From DAOOVD01 sp035369845 (GTDB lineage: Bacteria; Bacillota; Desulfotomaculia; Desulfotomaculales; Pelotomaculaceae): a stretch of 64,000 nucleotides of DNA. The notes beneath the pieces were generated by a model. It saw only the letters and a list, made by a program, of their open reading frames with translations, made no database searches and was not told where the DNA came from. Shown piece after piece: positions 42,968-51,048 of this stretch; within the stretch, counting starts at the first letter, position 1, and each line of letters opens with the position of its first letter. A program made the position numbers and the translations under genes. The stretch covers positions 62,001 through 126,000 of the forward strand of contig DAOOVD010000001.1 of assembly GCA_035369845.1 (NCBI GenBank), written 5' to 3'.

Positions 42968-43712
42968 CATCCTCACGCTTTTTCCGGAAATGTTCGCCGG
43001 CCCTTTTTCCACGAGCATAATTAAGAGGGCGGTCGACCGCGGACTGGTGGAAATTAACCTGGTTAATGTCAGGGATTTTTCAGCGAACAGGCACCATACC
43101 GTGGATGACGCCCCATACGGCGGCGGGGCGGGAATGGTGATGGGACCGGAGGCGTTGTTCGGCGCTGTCGAATACGTAGCAGGACAGCTCGGAACCTCGC
43201 CGCGCCGGGTAGTGCTCATGTGCCCGCAGGGCAGGCCTTTCAGCCAGGAAATAGCTGCGGATATGGCGAGGGAGAAAAACCTGGTGCTTATTTGCGGTCA
43301 TTATGAGGGTATTGACGAGCGTGTCCGGGAAAACCTGGTTGCCGATGAAATATCTATTGGGGATTACGTCCTTACCGGCGGCGAACTGCCGGCGATGGTA
43401 GTGGTGGATGCCGTTACCCGTCTTATCCCGGGAGTCCTGGGGGAGAGCTCTTCAGCCGAGGAAGAATCCTTTGCCGCCGGGCTGCTGGAGTACCCCCAGT
43501 ACACCAGGCCCAGGGATTTTCGCGGCATGACTGTTCCGGACGTGCTGTTGAGCGGTCACCACGAGGAGATCAGAAAGTGGCGGAGGAAGCAATCCCTTTT
43601 GCGTACTCTGGAGCGCCGTCCCGAACAACTCTACAAGGTTGAGCTGACCGAGGAGGACAGGAAATTGCTGAAGGAAATATACGAAGGGCTTAGAGGTTTA
43701 CGGCTGGATTAG
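42957..43712 (+). CDS. trmD: tRNA (guanine(37)-N1)-methyltransferase
   Basis: Methylates G37 of tRNAs reading CNN codons, preventing frameshifts. The 251-residue SPOUT enzyme shows the start MRIDILTLFPEMF, DAPYGGGAGMVM and the SAM-binding trefoil knot segments LICGHYEGIDERV and SIGDYVLTGGELPAMVV. It overlaps rimM and precedes rplS, which has its own promoter. Confidence 0.97.
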   Translation: MRIDILTLFPEMFAGPFSTSIIKRAVDRGLVEINLVNVRDFSANRHHTVDDAPYGGGAGMVMGPEALFGAVEYVAGQLGTSPRRVVLMCPQGRPFSQEIAADMAREKNLVLICGHYEGIDERVRENLVADEISIGDYVLTGGELPAMVVVDAVTRLIPGVLGESSSAEEESFAAGLLEYPQYTRPRDFRGMTVPDVLLSGHHEEIRKWRRKQSLLRTLERRPEQLYKVELTEEDRKLLKEIYEGLRGLRLD

Positions 43713-43743
43713 ATGCCAGTTATCGCCATTACCGGGAAAATTC

Positions 43744-43772
43744 TTGCCGCTTACTTGCGTTTGTGCTATAAT
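43744..43772 (+). promoter_or_regulatory. Sigma-A promoter of rplS
   Basis: TTGCCG (43744-43749), 17 bp spacer, TATAAT (43767-43772) with a TG extension (TGC before TATAAT). It lies 81 bp upstream of the rplS start, so L19 can be made independently of trmD. Confidence 0.75.
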
Positions 43773-43852
43773 TACATCTGTTGAGCAGGAAAACCCCGGC
43801 AGGTTTAACCGGCTTCGGAAACAACGCGCATAAGGAGAAGGAGGGAGCCTCA

Positions 43853-44194
43853 TTGAACCTCGTCCAATCACTGGAACACGAACAGTTAAAGAAGGACACG
43901 GCCAAATTCAGGCCCGGTGATACCGTCCGGGTGCACGTCAAGGTTATTGAAGGCAACCGGGAAAGAATACAGGTATTTGAGGGTGTGGTAATCAGGCGCA
44001 GAGGCAGCGGTTTGAGCGAAACATTTACCGTAAGAAGAGTGTCGTACGGAGTCGGGGTGGAAAGAACATTTCCCATGCACAGCCCCAAGATTGACCGGAT
44101 TGATGTTGTTAGAAGAGGCCGGGTGCGCAGGGCAAGGTTGTACTATTTGCGCGGACTGCGGGGTAAAGCCGCCCGGATTCAAGATAGGCGTTAA
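43853..44194 (+). CDS. rplS: 50S ribosomal protein L19
   Basis: A 113-residue large-subunit protein at the 30S-50S interface, with the conserved FRPGDTVRVHVKVIEGNRERIQVFEG, RRVSYGVGVERTFP and C-terminal RRGRVRRARLYYLR. TTG 43853 matches the usual family length and follows AAGGAGGGA by about 7 bases; upstream in-frame starts have no support. It is ended by the terminator at 44201. Confidence 0.96.
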   Translation: MNLVQSLEHEQLKKDTAKFRPGDTVRVHVKVIEGNRERIQVFEGVVIRRRGSGLSETFTVRRVSYGVGVERTFPMHSPKIDRIDVVRRGRVRRARLYYLRGLRGKAARIQDRR

Positions 44195-44200
44195 GTTATG

Positions 44201-44230
44201 AGGGACTGGGCTCCAACGCAGTCCCTTTTT
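44201..44230 (+). terminator. Terminator of rplS
   Basis: AGGGACTG (44201-44208) pairs with CAGTCCCT (44219-44226), followed by T5. Confidence 0.85.
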
Positions 44231-44274
44231 GATATCCGGTGATTTTCCTTTCTTGCAGCCAAGGAGGCGGTGTG

Positions 44275-44826
44275 TTGGAACAGGGAGCGCAGAAAAAAGT
44301 TTCGGAAAGAGCGGACAGACGTTCCGTTTTCAGCGAGATTTTCGAGTCGGTTGCAATAGCGGTGATACTGGCCGTAATTATTAGGCTTTTTGTCCTGGAA
44401 CCGTTTTATATTCCTTCCGGTTCGATGGAGCCGACTTTGAAGGAGAACGACAGAATAATTGTCAGCAAGCTGACCTACCGGTTCCAGGAGCCGAAGCGGG
44501 GAGACATAGTCGTCTTCAAATATCCGAAGGATCCCAGGCGGAATTTTGTAAAGAGGCTGATTGCAGTCGGCGGGGAGACGGTTGCCCTCAGAAACAGCCG
44601 CCTGTACATCAACGGGCAGCCTGTTCAGGAGGACTATCTTCCCCAGGGCCTGCGGTTTGCCGATTACGGTCCTGTAGAGGTTCCCAGCGGCAGTTACTTC
44701 ATGCTGGGCGACAACCGCAACAACAGCGATGACAGCAGGGCCTGGGGATTTCTACCGAGAAACCTGATTGTCGGTAAGGAAATCTTTATTTACTGGCCGC
44801 CGGGACGGGCAGGCATCGTCCGCTGA
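44275..44826 (+). CDS. lepB: Signal peptidase I
   Basis: Membrane serine protease that removes Sec and Tat signal peptides. The 183-residue protein has one N-terminal membrane helix (FESVAIAVILAVIIRLFVL), the catalytic serine in PSGSMEPTL and lysine in NFVKRLIAVGGE, and the C-terminal box GDNRNNSDDSRAWGF. TTG 44275 is best spaced from AAGGAGG (44261-44267), with GTG 44272 as the alternative. It could process the Tat signals of the hydrogenase and formate dehydrogenase subunits encoded downstream. Confidence 0.95.
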   Translation: MEQGAQKKVSERADRRSVFSEIFESVAIAVILAVIIRLFVLEPFYIPSGSMEPTLKENDRIIVSKLTYRFQEPKRGDIVVFKYPKDPRRNFVKRLIAVGGETVALRNSRLYINGQPVQEDYLPQGLRFADYGPVEVPSGSYFMLGDNRNNSDDSRAWGFLPRNLIVGKEIFIYWPPGRAGIVR

Positions 44827-44870
44827 GAAAATCCCGGGAAGTACAGGTATTTTACTGAAACAGGTGACTC

Positions 44871-45722
44871 ATGGTTATTCACTGGTACCCGGGCCATATG
44901 GCCAAGGCCAGACGGCTCGCCAAAGAAAATCTGAAGCTTGTGGACGTGGTAATAGAAGTAATTGACGCGAGAATCCCGTTCAGCAGCCGGAACCCGGACA
45001 TCAACGAAATTGCCGGCGAAAAGCCGAGGCTCGTGGTGTTGAACAAGGCCGACCTGGCTGACCCCGGCTTGACCGGGGAATGGGAAAGATACTTTAATTC
45101 CCGGAAATGTCTGGCGGTGCCGGTCGATTCGGTCAGCGGCCGCGGCATTAACGGGGTCCCTGCCCTGATAGGGAAACTGGCCGCGCCGAAAATGGTATCT
45201 CTCGCGGCATCCGGCAGACGGCCAAGGGCGGCGCGTTGCATGGTGCTGGGTATTCCGAATGTGGGCAAATCTCTCTTTATCAACAGGCTCGTGGGGAAAA
45301 AAGTTGCCAGGACCGGCAACAGGCCTGGCGTTACCCGGGGCCGGCAGTGGATACGGGTGGCGGAGAACATTGAATTGATGGATACGCCGGGTATTCTCTG
45401 GCCGAAGTTCGGCGATTCTGCGGTGGCTTTCCGCCTGGCCGTGACCGGGGCAATAAAGGAAGAAGTGTACGATTATTGCGAGGTTGCCGGAAGACTTGTA
45501 AAATGGCTTGCGGAAAAATACCCGCAGTCGGTCCGGGAGCGGTATAAACTTGATGAATTGACCGGGGAACCGGGTGAATTGCTCGAAGCCATCGGAAGGA
45601 AGAGGGGGTTTTACGTGCAGGGCGGCGCGGTTAGTGTCACCACGTCGGCCCGGACGGTACTGAAGGAATTCCGGGAGGGAAAACTTGGACGTTTTACCCT
45701 TGAAGAGCCCGGATGCGTTTAA
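44871..45722 (+). CDS. rbgA: Ribosome biogenesis GTPase RbgA (YlqF)
   Basis: Circularly permuted GTPase required for late 50S assembly. The G motifs occur in permuted order: G4 NKAD (VLNKADLADP) near residue 60, then G1 GIPNVGKSLFINRL near 125, then G3 DTPG. The N-terminus WYPGHMAKARRLAKENLKLVD is characteristic. At 283 residues it is full length. ATG 44871 follows CAGGTGACTC. The order lepB-rbgA is usual in Firmicutes. Confidence 0.96.
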   Translation: MVIHWYPGHMAKARRLAKENLKLVDVVIEVIDARIPFSSRNPDINEIAGEKPRLVVLNKADLADPGLTGEWERYFNSRKCLAVPVDSVSGRGINGVPALIGKLAAPKMVSLAASGRRPRAARCMVLGIPNVGKSLFINRLVGKKVARTGNRPGVTRGRQWIRVAENIELMDTPGILWPKFGDSAVAFRLAVTGAIKEEVYDYCEVAGRLVKWLAEKYPQSVRERYKLDELTGEPGELLEAIGRKRGFYVQGGAVSVTTSARTVLKEFREGKLGRFTLEEPGCV

Positions 45723-45827
45723 GGTTTTACCGGTTCTTGCAGGAGTTTTTGATAAAGGCAGCGAATTATTCATAAAAAAAATTAAAAAATAAACAACAGG
45801 CAGGCTGTGAAAAGAGGTGGTGCCCAA

Positions 45828-46040
45828 ATGTTCCCCAATCTTGGAATGCCGGAAGTAATTTTAATTCTGGTCATCGCACTGGTAGTTTTCGGACCGAAAA
45901 AACTTCCCGAGATCGGCAGGTCGCTTGGAAAAACGTTTAATGAATTCCGGCGTGCATCGCTGGAAAGTTTCGGTGAAGTAACTGAAGCAGCCAATGAGAT
46001 TAAAGAGGAAGTCAACAAAGTCACCAAAGCAGTTCAGTAG
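45828..46040 (+). CDS. tatA: Twin-arginine translocase subunit TatA (copy 1)
   Basis: A 70-residue TatA/E-type protein: short N-terminal helix MPEVILILVIALVVFGPKKLPEIGR, the FGP hinge, an amphipathic helix (LGKTFNEFRRASLE) and a charged tail. TatA oligomers form the pore for folded proteins. ATG 45828 follows AGAGGTGG by 7 bases. It lies at one end of the hydrogenase/formate dehydrogenase block; tatC and a second tatA lie at the other end. Confidence 0.95.
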   Translation: MFPNLGMPEVILILVIALVVFGPKKLPEIGRSLGKTFNEFRRASLESFGEVTEAANEIKEEVNKVTKAVQ

Positions 46041-46113
46041 CAGGGCATTATTCCGGGGCAGCGGGCAACATCCCCGTAATTTTATTTGCCTCCGGGCGTT
46101 AATTCTGTTTTTG

Positions 46114-46158
46114 AAAAAAATCCCCGATTTTGCCGGAAGGCTGTTTCGGGGATTTTTT
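46114..46158. terminator. Bidirectional terminator between tatA and the hydrogenase operon
   Basis: ATCCCCGA (46120-46127) pairs with TCGGGGAT (46146-46153); a T run follows on the plus strand and an A run precedes it, which gives T on the minus strand. It can end tatA rightward and the hydrogenase operon leftward. Confidence 0.85.
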
Positions 46159-46198
46159 ATCCAGGAACCGATTGTAGATGGTGCAACTGCTTGAAGAC

Positions 46199-47371
46199 TC
46201 AAGCCTGAATGCCGGTGCCAATCGAGGTGTGGCTGCCGGTTTCGATGTGTTCCTCCCTGGGCAGGATCGGGAAATTCTCTACGATAAAGCAGTAAATCAG
46301 CACCAGGGCGCTCCACATGCCTATGGTAATAAGCCACTCCCAGACGCTGGGGAAATAGTGACCGCCCATGCCTTTGGACATTCCAGTAAAGACCACGTTC
46401 ATTCTGTTGAAAATAACTCCGGCCACCACCAGTATGGAGGCTGTCAGCACACCCCAGAGCCTCGTGCGGATGGAAGGCACGGCGTACATAAAAATAGGCG
46501 CCAGGACGAACACAATCATTTCAATCAGGAACATGTTGCTTTCAAAGGAACCGTTGAAAGCTGTGGAAAGGACGCCCCGGTACGATAAATCGGCCACTTT
46601 TACTACAAAGTAGATGATCATCATCCATAAGGTTACTTTGGTTAGGCTTTGAAAGACGCTGAGTTCCGGTTTCCTTCCGTAGGCTTTTGCCGCCAGGGTG
46701 CCTTCAATAGTTACCATGGCGGGGCCGAGGAAGAAGGCTGACCAGACGAAGAAAAACGGGATGATCATCGACCACCATAAGGGGTTCAGCTTGTCAACGG
46801 CCACTACGTAAAGGGATCCGAGGGAAGACTGGTGTAAGGTGGGAAGTATTATTCCCAGTATCAGCAGCGGGGTCATGAAAAAGTGCAAAATCTTTTGCAA
46901 TGGAGCGCACTTAACCTTTTCAAAGAAGATTTCCCCGAACTCCAGTACCTGAACCATGGTGTAAAGAGAGATACACCAGAACACTTCAAAGAGAACCGAG
47001 TGATAACCCCAGTAGAAGAAGGGACGCCAGAAGTTGTACCATCTACCGATGTCGAGGAAGAGACTTATAAGTGCAATTACATAGCCTATCAGTGAGGTCA
47101 GAAGCGCCGCCCTGGCAATGGGCAGGTATTTCTCCTTGTGCAGGACGTGCACTATCAGCGCCGTGCTGAAGCCGCCCCCGGCCAAGGCAATGCCGCAGAG
47201 CAGGTCGAACCCGATCCAGAGGCCCCACGGCCAGTGATCATTAAGATTGGTCACCGAACCCAGTCCGTATCTGAATCGGTACAGGGCGGCCCCCGCTGCG
47301 ATAAACACAAATGCAATCATGATCAGCCTGTATATGGTAATTCTAAATGTCCAGTTCCTTTGTTTTTCCAT
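46199..47371 (-). CDS. NrfD-type membrane subunit of the [NiFe] hydrogenase (HybB-like)
   Basis: Integral membrane subunit that carries electrons between the ferredoxin subunit and the quinone pool. The 390-residue protein has 9-10 hydrophobic helices and belongs to the NrfD/PsrC/HybB family (WPWGLWIGFDLLCGIALAGG; SLYTMVQVLEFGEIFFEK; NRMNVVFTGM). It is the last gene of the hydrogenase operon. It is strikingly similar over most of its length to the NrfD subunit of the formate dehydrogenase operon (57566-58741), with long identical stretches, so the two arose by duplication. No heme-binding cytochrome b features were noted. Confidence 0.92.
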   Translation of the reverse strand: MEKQRNWTFRITIYRLIMIAFVFIAAGAALYRFRYGLGSVTNLNDHWPWGLWIGFDLLCGIALAGGGFSTALIVHVLHKEKYLPIARAALLTSLIGYVIALISLFLDIGRWYNFWRPFFYWGYHSVLFEVFWCISLYTMVQVLEFGEIFFEKVKCAPLQKILHFFMTPLLILGIILPTLHQSSLGSLYVVAVDKLNPLWWSMIIPFFFVWSAFFLGPAMVTIEGTLAAKAYGRKPELSVFQSLTKVTLWMMIIYFVVKVADLSYRGVLSTAFNGSFESNMFLIEMIVFVLAPIFMYAVPSIRTRLWGVLTASILVVAGVIFNRMNVVFTGMSKGMGGHYFPSVWEWLITIGMWSALVLIYCFIVENFPILPREEHIETGSHTSIGTGIQA

Positions 47372-47394
47372 TCCATCTCACCTCCGATTCCAAA

Positions 47395-48207
47395 TCAACC
47401 CTTGTCAACGGGAGCGTACATTTCCGATTCGTCATGCGTTTGTGAACGTTTTTTGGTATAGTAGCGCATGGCGGTTAAAATAGCACCCCATCCCACAAAA
47501 ATGTACGGGGTCCACCTGAGAACATTCCAGGAGTAGGATGGTATGGATCGCTCGGAAACGTTGGTTTTAAAGCCCAACTGTTCAAAAGGAACATCGGAAA
47601 TATACATCCATGCAGTACCGCCGTACTCCTTTTCCCCATAGACGTGTTTTACGTATCTGGATTCACGGTTGATTCTCTGCCATGCCTCGGCCAGAAGGTT
47701 GTCCCTGTCTCCGAACTTGATGGCCTCCGTCGGGCAGGCCGAAACGCAGGCCGGTTTCAGGCCTTGATTGAGGCGCTCGAAGCAGAACTTGCACTTTCTG
47801 ACGTAGGGGAAAGTCTTGTCCCACTCGAACTTCGGAACGTTGAAGGGACAGGCGATCATGCAGTAACGGCAGCCGACGCAGTAGTCCTTGTTCAAATCGG
47901 TCGGCTTGTATACTACCGGGCCGTTTTCGGTTTTCAAAAAGGCGTGAGTGAAACAGGCAGATTCGCAGGCCGGCTCGTTGCAGTGCATGCACTGGTTTTT
48001 AACGAATCGCCACTGCACCCTGCCGTCCTTTTTGATCATATGATAACTCACCCGGGTCCAGTCGGTCGCGCTCAACTCCGGGGGGTTGTTCCAGCTTTCT
48101 TTCGTAGCGGGCAGTGTTGCCGGCAAATCGTAATAATTTTTGCAGGCAGTCTGACAGCTCCGGCAGCCGATGCAGCGGCTGACATCTACCAGAACACCTT
48201 TAGGCAT
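47395..48207 (-). CDS. Four-cluster ferredoxin subunit of the hydrogenase (HybA-like)
   Basis: Electron-transfer subunit with sixteen cysteines arranged for four [4Fe-4S] clusters: CIGCRSCQTAC at residues 12-22, CMHCNEPAC with CF, CVGCRYCMIACPF, CKFCFERL and CVSACP. A single C-terminal membrane helix (VLRWTPYIFVGWGAILTAM) anchors it. It has no Tat signal, so it probably crosses the membrane with a signal-bearing partner, as FdnH does. ATG 48207 follows AGGAGGTG. A close paralogue serves the formate dehydrogenase (58765-59595). Confidence 0.93.
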   Translation of the reverse strand: MPKGVLVDVSRCIGCRSCQTACKNYYDLPATLPATKESWNNPPELSATDWTRVSYHMIKKDGRVQWRFVKNQCMHCNEPACESACFTHAFLKTENGPVVYKPTDLNKDYCVGCRYCMIACPFNVPKFEWDKTFPYVRKCKFCFERLNQGLKPACVSACPTEAIKFGDRDNLLAEAWQRINRESRYVKHVYGEKEYGGTAWMYISDVPFEQLGFKTNVSERSIPSYSWNVLRWTPYIFVGWGAILTAMRYYTKKRSQTHDESEMYAPVDKG

Positions 48208-48268
48208 TAAAACACCTCCATTTACAGGTTCGTGGGAGCCTTCGCCACATTAAATGTCAAGGTTGGTC

Positions 48269-49714
48269 TCAAACTACAAAACTTTTCGGTTCCTTGGCAA
48301 CCCCCTTTATTTCCAGAATGTGTACGGCGCAAGCTATGCACGGATCGAAAGCGCGGACGATTCTTACCAGTTCGATGGGATTATTGGGATCTTTGACCGG
48401 CGCCCCCACCAGCGCCTGCTCGATCGGTCCGAGCTTGCCGCGGTCGTCTCTGGGCCCGCCGTTCCAGGTAGTGGGTACTACGGCCTGGTAGTTTTCGATA
48501 CGGCGGTCTTTGATCACAATCCAGTGTCCCAGCGCGCCGCGCGGGGCTTCGTGCAGGCCCACGCCGGCCCCTTCTTCGGGAATGTCGAAGGGAGTAAAAG
48601 CCGGTTGACCGGGTACCAACTGATCAAGCCACTCCGACATTGCGTGGGCGACGATGGAGGCTTCCAGCGCACGGGCGTAATGTCTCCCGAGTACCGAAAA
48701 AGCTTTATCGCCCAGACCCAGGACATCTTTGTGCTTGTTTACGACCATTCTGGCAAGGGGTCCTACTTCGTGCGGCTCTCCCTCATAGCGCGGGGCTTTC
48801 AGCCATGAGTAGGCGTCCTTTTTGTTGAGATCCGGTTCGGTAACGCCTTCTCCCGGATATTTTCCGCTGGTTTCGTCGGCAAACCAGGAGTGCTTCACAT
48901 CCTCCGTTATCTTGCGGTAGTCGACTGAAGCGAATTCCCCTTTGGCATAGCGGCCGCGCCTGAATAACCGGTTTTGTCCGTCGGGATCATCGTCGTCGGA
49001 CAGCTTGAACGCCCCGTATGACAGCAGGTTCTTGCAGCCTGCCCCGATAGTAAACCAATCGCTGTAGACAGTCGAGACGGCAACCGCATCGGGAATGTAA
49101 ACGTTGTCAATGAAGCTCGTAATCTCCCGCAGGTATTGCTTGAATAGCGCAATTTTTTCGGGGGTTACAGTTTCCGTCACTCCGCCGGCGGTAAAGACAG
49201 TCACGTGGGGCATCTTCGCCCCGAATACGGAGAGCATCTCCTGCGCTTTCTTCCGTATGGTCAAAGCCTGGATATAATGCTCCACCGCCTTGTCGTTTAC
49301 ATCCTTGGGCAAGCGGTAGTCCCCTTCGTAGCGCGGAATAAAGGGAGCGGTGTCCGGTCCTTTAACGTAGTCCAGCGCCGCCAGATGGTAAAAGTGCAAG
49401 ATGTGTGACTGCAGGTAGTTTGCCCCCTGGATCAGATTGCGGACGATGCGGCCGTTTGCCGGAGGACTTACCTTGAAGGCGTCGTCAAGGCAAAGCATGG
49501 ATGCCGTACCGTGAGCAATCGGGCATACGCCGCAGATTCGCTGGACGATATGCGGGGCGTCACGAGGGTCGCGGCCCCTCAAAATCAGTTCTATCCCGCG
49601 GAAAAGGGTTCCGCTTGATTTGGCGTCGACCACCTTGCCGTTCTCAACGTCAACCTCGATCTTCAGGTGGCCTTCAATCCTGGTTACGGGATCAACGATA
49701 ATTTGCTGGCCCAC
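48269..49714 (-). CDS. [NiFe] hydrogenase large subunit
   Basis: Carries the Ni-Fe(CN)2CO active site for H2 oxidation or production. The 481-residue protein has both ligand motifs: RICGVC with Cys61 and Cys64 followed by PIAHG, and the C-terminal DPCIACAVH with Cys459, Cys462 and His465. Cleavage after His465 would remove a 16-residue tail, the job of the endopeptidase encoded upstream at 51049. It starts at GTG 49714, 35 bp after the small subunit. The sequence type is that of membrane-bound uptake (group 1) enzymes. It is exported with the Tat-signal small subunit. The catalytic cysteines are ordinary Cys, with no selenocysteine. Confidence 0.96.
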   Translation of the reverse strand: MGQQIIVDPVTRIEGHLKIEVDVENGKVVDAKSSGTLFRGIELILRGRDPRDAPHIVQRICGVCPIAHGTASMLCLDDAFKVSPPANGRIVRNLIQGANYLQSHILHFYHLAALDYVKGPDTAPFIPRYEGDYRLPKDVNDKAVEHYIQALTIRKKAQEMLSVFGAKMPHVTVFTAGGVTETVTPEKIALFKQYLREITSFIDNVYIPDAVAVSTVYSDWFTIGAGCKNLLSYGAFKLSDDDDPDGQNRLFRRGRYAKGEFASVDYRKITEDVKHSWFADETSGKYPGEGVTEPDLNKKDAYSWLKAPRYEGEPHEVGPLARMVVNKHKDVLGLGDKAFSVLGRHYARALEASIVAHAMSEWLDQLVPGQPAFTPFDIPEEGAGVGLHEAPRGALGHWIVIKDRRIENYQAVVPTTWNGGPRDDRGKLGPIEQALVGAPVKDPNNPIELVRIVRAFDPCIACAVHILEIKGVAKEPKSFVV

Positions 49715-49749
49715 TTCTTATTTTCCACCTCGCTTGGCAAACTTGTCTT

Positions 49750-50736
49750 TTACTTTTTCGCAGGCTCAGGAAACTCGGTTTTCTGCGGTTCGAATTTCCC
49801 GTACGAAACCCCGGTCTTATTGTTTAGAGGGTACCATCCGTAAAAAGGCCCGCTTTCGTCGGGGAAGGTGGGCTCCGAGCAACCCAGGCACGGGGCGCCT
49901 GCTTTTACGCACCAGTTTACTTTGTTGTTCCAGAGACGTGTCGGACAGTCGGCTGTGCTTACGAAGCCCTTGCATCCCAGCAAGGCCAGGCACCCTTCAT
50001 CCCCGATAAACCGGGCAAATTTGCCGGAATCGAAATAAGTGCGCCTTTCACACGACTCGTGGATATAGTTGGGGTAAAACATTTTCGGCCGGCCGTACCT
50101 GTCCAGTTCGGGTATCTGGCCGTACTTCAGGACGTAAACGACTGTTCCCAGGAAATGGTCGGGATGCATGGGGCAGAGGGAGATATTGATTACCGGCTTC
50201 TTGGTAATTACCTTGTTGACCCCCACCGCTCCCGTGGGGTTGGGGGCTGCCCCCGGAATGCCTCCGAACGAGGCGCACTGGCCGGCCGCAATCACCGCCT
50301 TGGCCGCGTTGCCCAGTACGTTGAGCGTATGCAGCATTGTCAGCTCTCTGCCTTTGTATTCGCCGATAGTGCAGTAGGCACCGTCTTCTTTGGTAGGTAT
50401 GGCCCCTTCCACGACCAGGAAAAACTGATCTTTATGCTTTTCCGAAAATTCCTCAAAGATCTCCGTGACCAGGTGTCCCGAACCGGCGGAAATATTGGGG
50501 TGGTATCTCAAACTGATAACGTCCAGAAGAACTTTTTCAATCGCCGGGTCAACGCTGTTGAGCAAAGAAATGGAGCACCCGGTGCAACTGGCCCCCTGCA
50601 GCCAGATTATCGGGGGCTTTCCGTCAGCCGCCATGGCCAAAGCCTCTTCCAGATCCGGTCCGATAAGGGAGATAAGGCTGGCCCCGACTGCGGAACTCAT
50701 GCAAAGCTTTATAAATTCCCTCCTTGTAAAGCCCAA
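49750..50736 (-). CDS. [NiFe] hydrogenase small subunit with Tat signal
   Basis: Holds the Fe-S relay from the active site to the membrane partner. The N-terminus TRREFIKL plus a hydrophobic stretch to about residue 34 (EEALA) is a twin-arginine signal, placing the enzyme outside the cytoplasmic membrane. The proximal cluster motif ASCTGC is at residues 49-54, and the distal/medial cluster cysteines lie in ADCPTRLWNNKVNWCVKAG and APCLGCSEP. The 328-residue chain lacks the C-terminal membrane helix seen in some group 1 enzymes. It starts with TTG 50736 behind GGGAGGGG. First gene of the structural operon; its 270-nt leader holds a putative riboswitch. Confidence 0.96.
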   Translation of the reverse strand: MGFTRREFIKLCMSSAVGASLISLIGPDLEEALAMAADGKPPIIWLQGASCTGCSISLLNSVDPAIEKVLLDVISLRYHPNISAGSGHLVTEIFEEFSEKHKDQFFLVVEGAIPTKEDGAYCTIGEYKGRELTMLHTLNVLGNAAKAVIAAGQCASFGGIPGAAPNPTGAVGVNKVITKKPVINISLCPMHPDHFLGTVVYVLKYGQIPELDRYGRPKMFYPNYIHESCERRTYFDSGKFARFIGDEGCLALLGCKGFVSTADCPTRLWNNKVNWCVKAGAPCLGCSEPTFPDESGPFYGWYPLNNKTGVSYGKFEPQKTEFPEPAKK

Positions 50737-50823
50737 AGTCTGTTTCCCCTCCCAACTGATTAGTTTGTGAATGGTTGCCGTTTGCCGGAATAAACCTGAC
50801 CGGAATTCCTTGAAACGTCATTC

Positions 50824-50850
50824 AATCATAAAGCATCACCCCTTATGATT
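50824..50850. repeat. Perfect 8-bp inverted repeat in the hydrogenase leader
   Basis: AATCATAA (50824-50831) and TTATGATT (50843-50850) are exact complements separated by 11 bases. The repeat lies between the leader terminator and the hydrogenase small-subunit start. It could be a protein-binding operator or an RNA stem near the translation start. Confidence 0.5.
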
Positions 50851-50856
50851 CTGCTG

Positions 50857-50884
50857 AAAAAATAAAGCTTTGCCCCGGAGCAAA
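50857..50884 (-). terminator. Terminator/antiterminator platform in the hydrogenase leader
   Basis: Read on the minus strand, TTTGC (50884-50880) pairs with GCAAA (50873-50869) and is followed by GCTTTATTTTTT. An alternative pairing, AGCTTTG (50914-50908) with CAAAGCT (50872-50866), uses the same bases and would prevent the terminator. The two structures are mutually exclusive, as expected for a riboswitch-controlled terminator. The terminator stem is short, so its strength is uncertain. Confidence 0.5.
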
Positions 50885-50917
50885 AAAGGACAAAACCATG
50901 TAGCAAACAAAGCTGAA

Positions 50918-51012
50918 TGTTCTCCTTTCCGCAATGGGAGGCATGTCAGTTTCCCGGCATACCCTATCGGCCTTGATCCATACCAACGGTTTAGGGTGCA
51001 GGCTCGGAGACA
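50918..51012 (-). promoter_or_regulatory. Putative molybdenum/tungsten cofactor (Moco-type) riboswitch before the hydrogenase operon
   Basis: The minus-strand RNA starts TGTCTCCGAGCC and ends GCCTCCC..GCGGAAAGGAGA. These segments, with an intervening GCCGGGAAAC, resemble the Moco RNA motif as I remember it. The ends close as a stem: TGT+CTCC (51012-51006) pairs with GGAG+ACA (50925-50918) with one bulged A. An internal arm GCA+CCCTA pairs with TAGGG+TGC. The aptamer would begin almost exactly at the predicted transcription start, and terminator/antiterminator alternatives follow. Known Moco riboswitches control Moco synthesis, molybdate transport or Mo enzymes; a [NiFe] hydrogenase target would be unusual. 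A different structured leader cannot be excluded without a covariance-model search. Confidence 0.55.
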
Positions 51013-51014
51013 GT

Positions 51015-51020
51015 ATTATA
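51015..51020 (-). promoter_or_regulatory. -10 box of the hydrogenase operon promoter
   Basis: TATAAT on the minus strand (51020-51015). No good -35 is present at 17 bp; TTGAAT lies at a short 14-bp spacing. Transcription would start near 51008, at the 5' end of the putative riboswitch, about 270 nt before the small-subunit gene. Confidence 0.5.
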
Positions 51021-51048
51021 TTTTTTTAATTGATATTCAACGTTTTTG

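Noticed and set aside
44790..45827. Minus-strand open frame of 345 codons opposite rbgA
   Set aside because: Antisense of RbgA, whose permuted GTPase motifs are unmistakable on the plus strand.
50918..50960. Sigma-54-like promoter upstream of the hydrogenase genes
   Set aside because: The minus-strand sequence ending in TTGC lacks the invariant GG at -24; the same bases belong to the putative riboswitch core.
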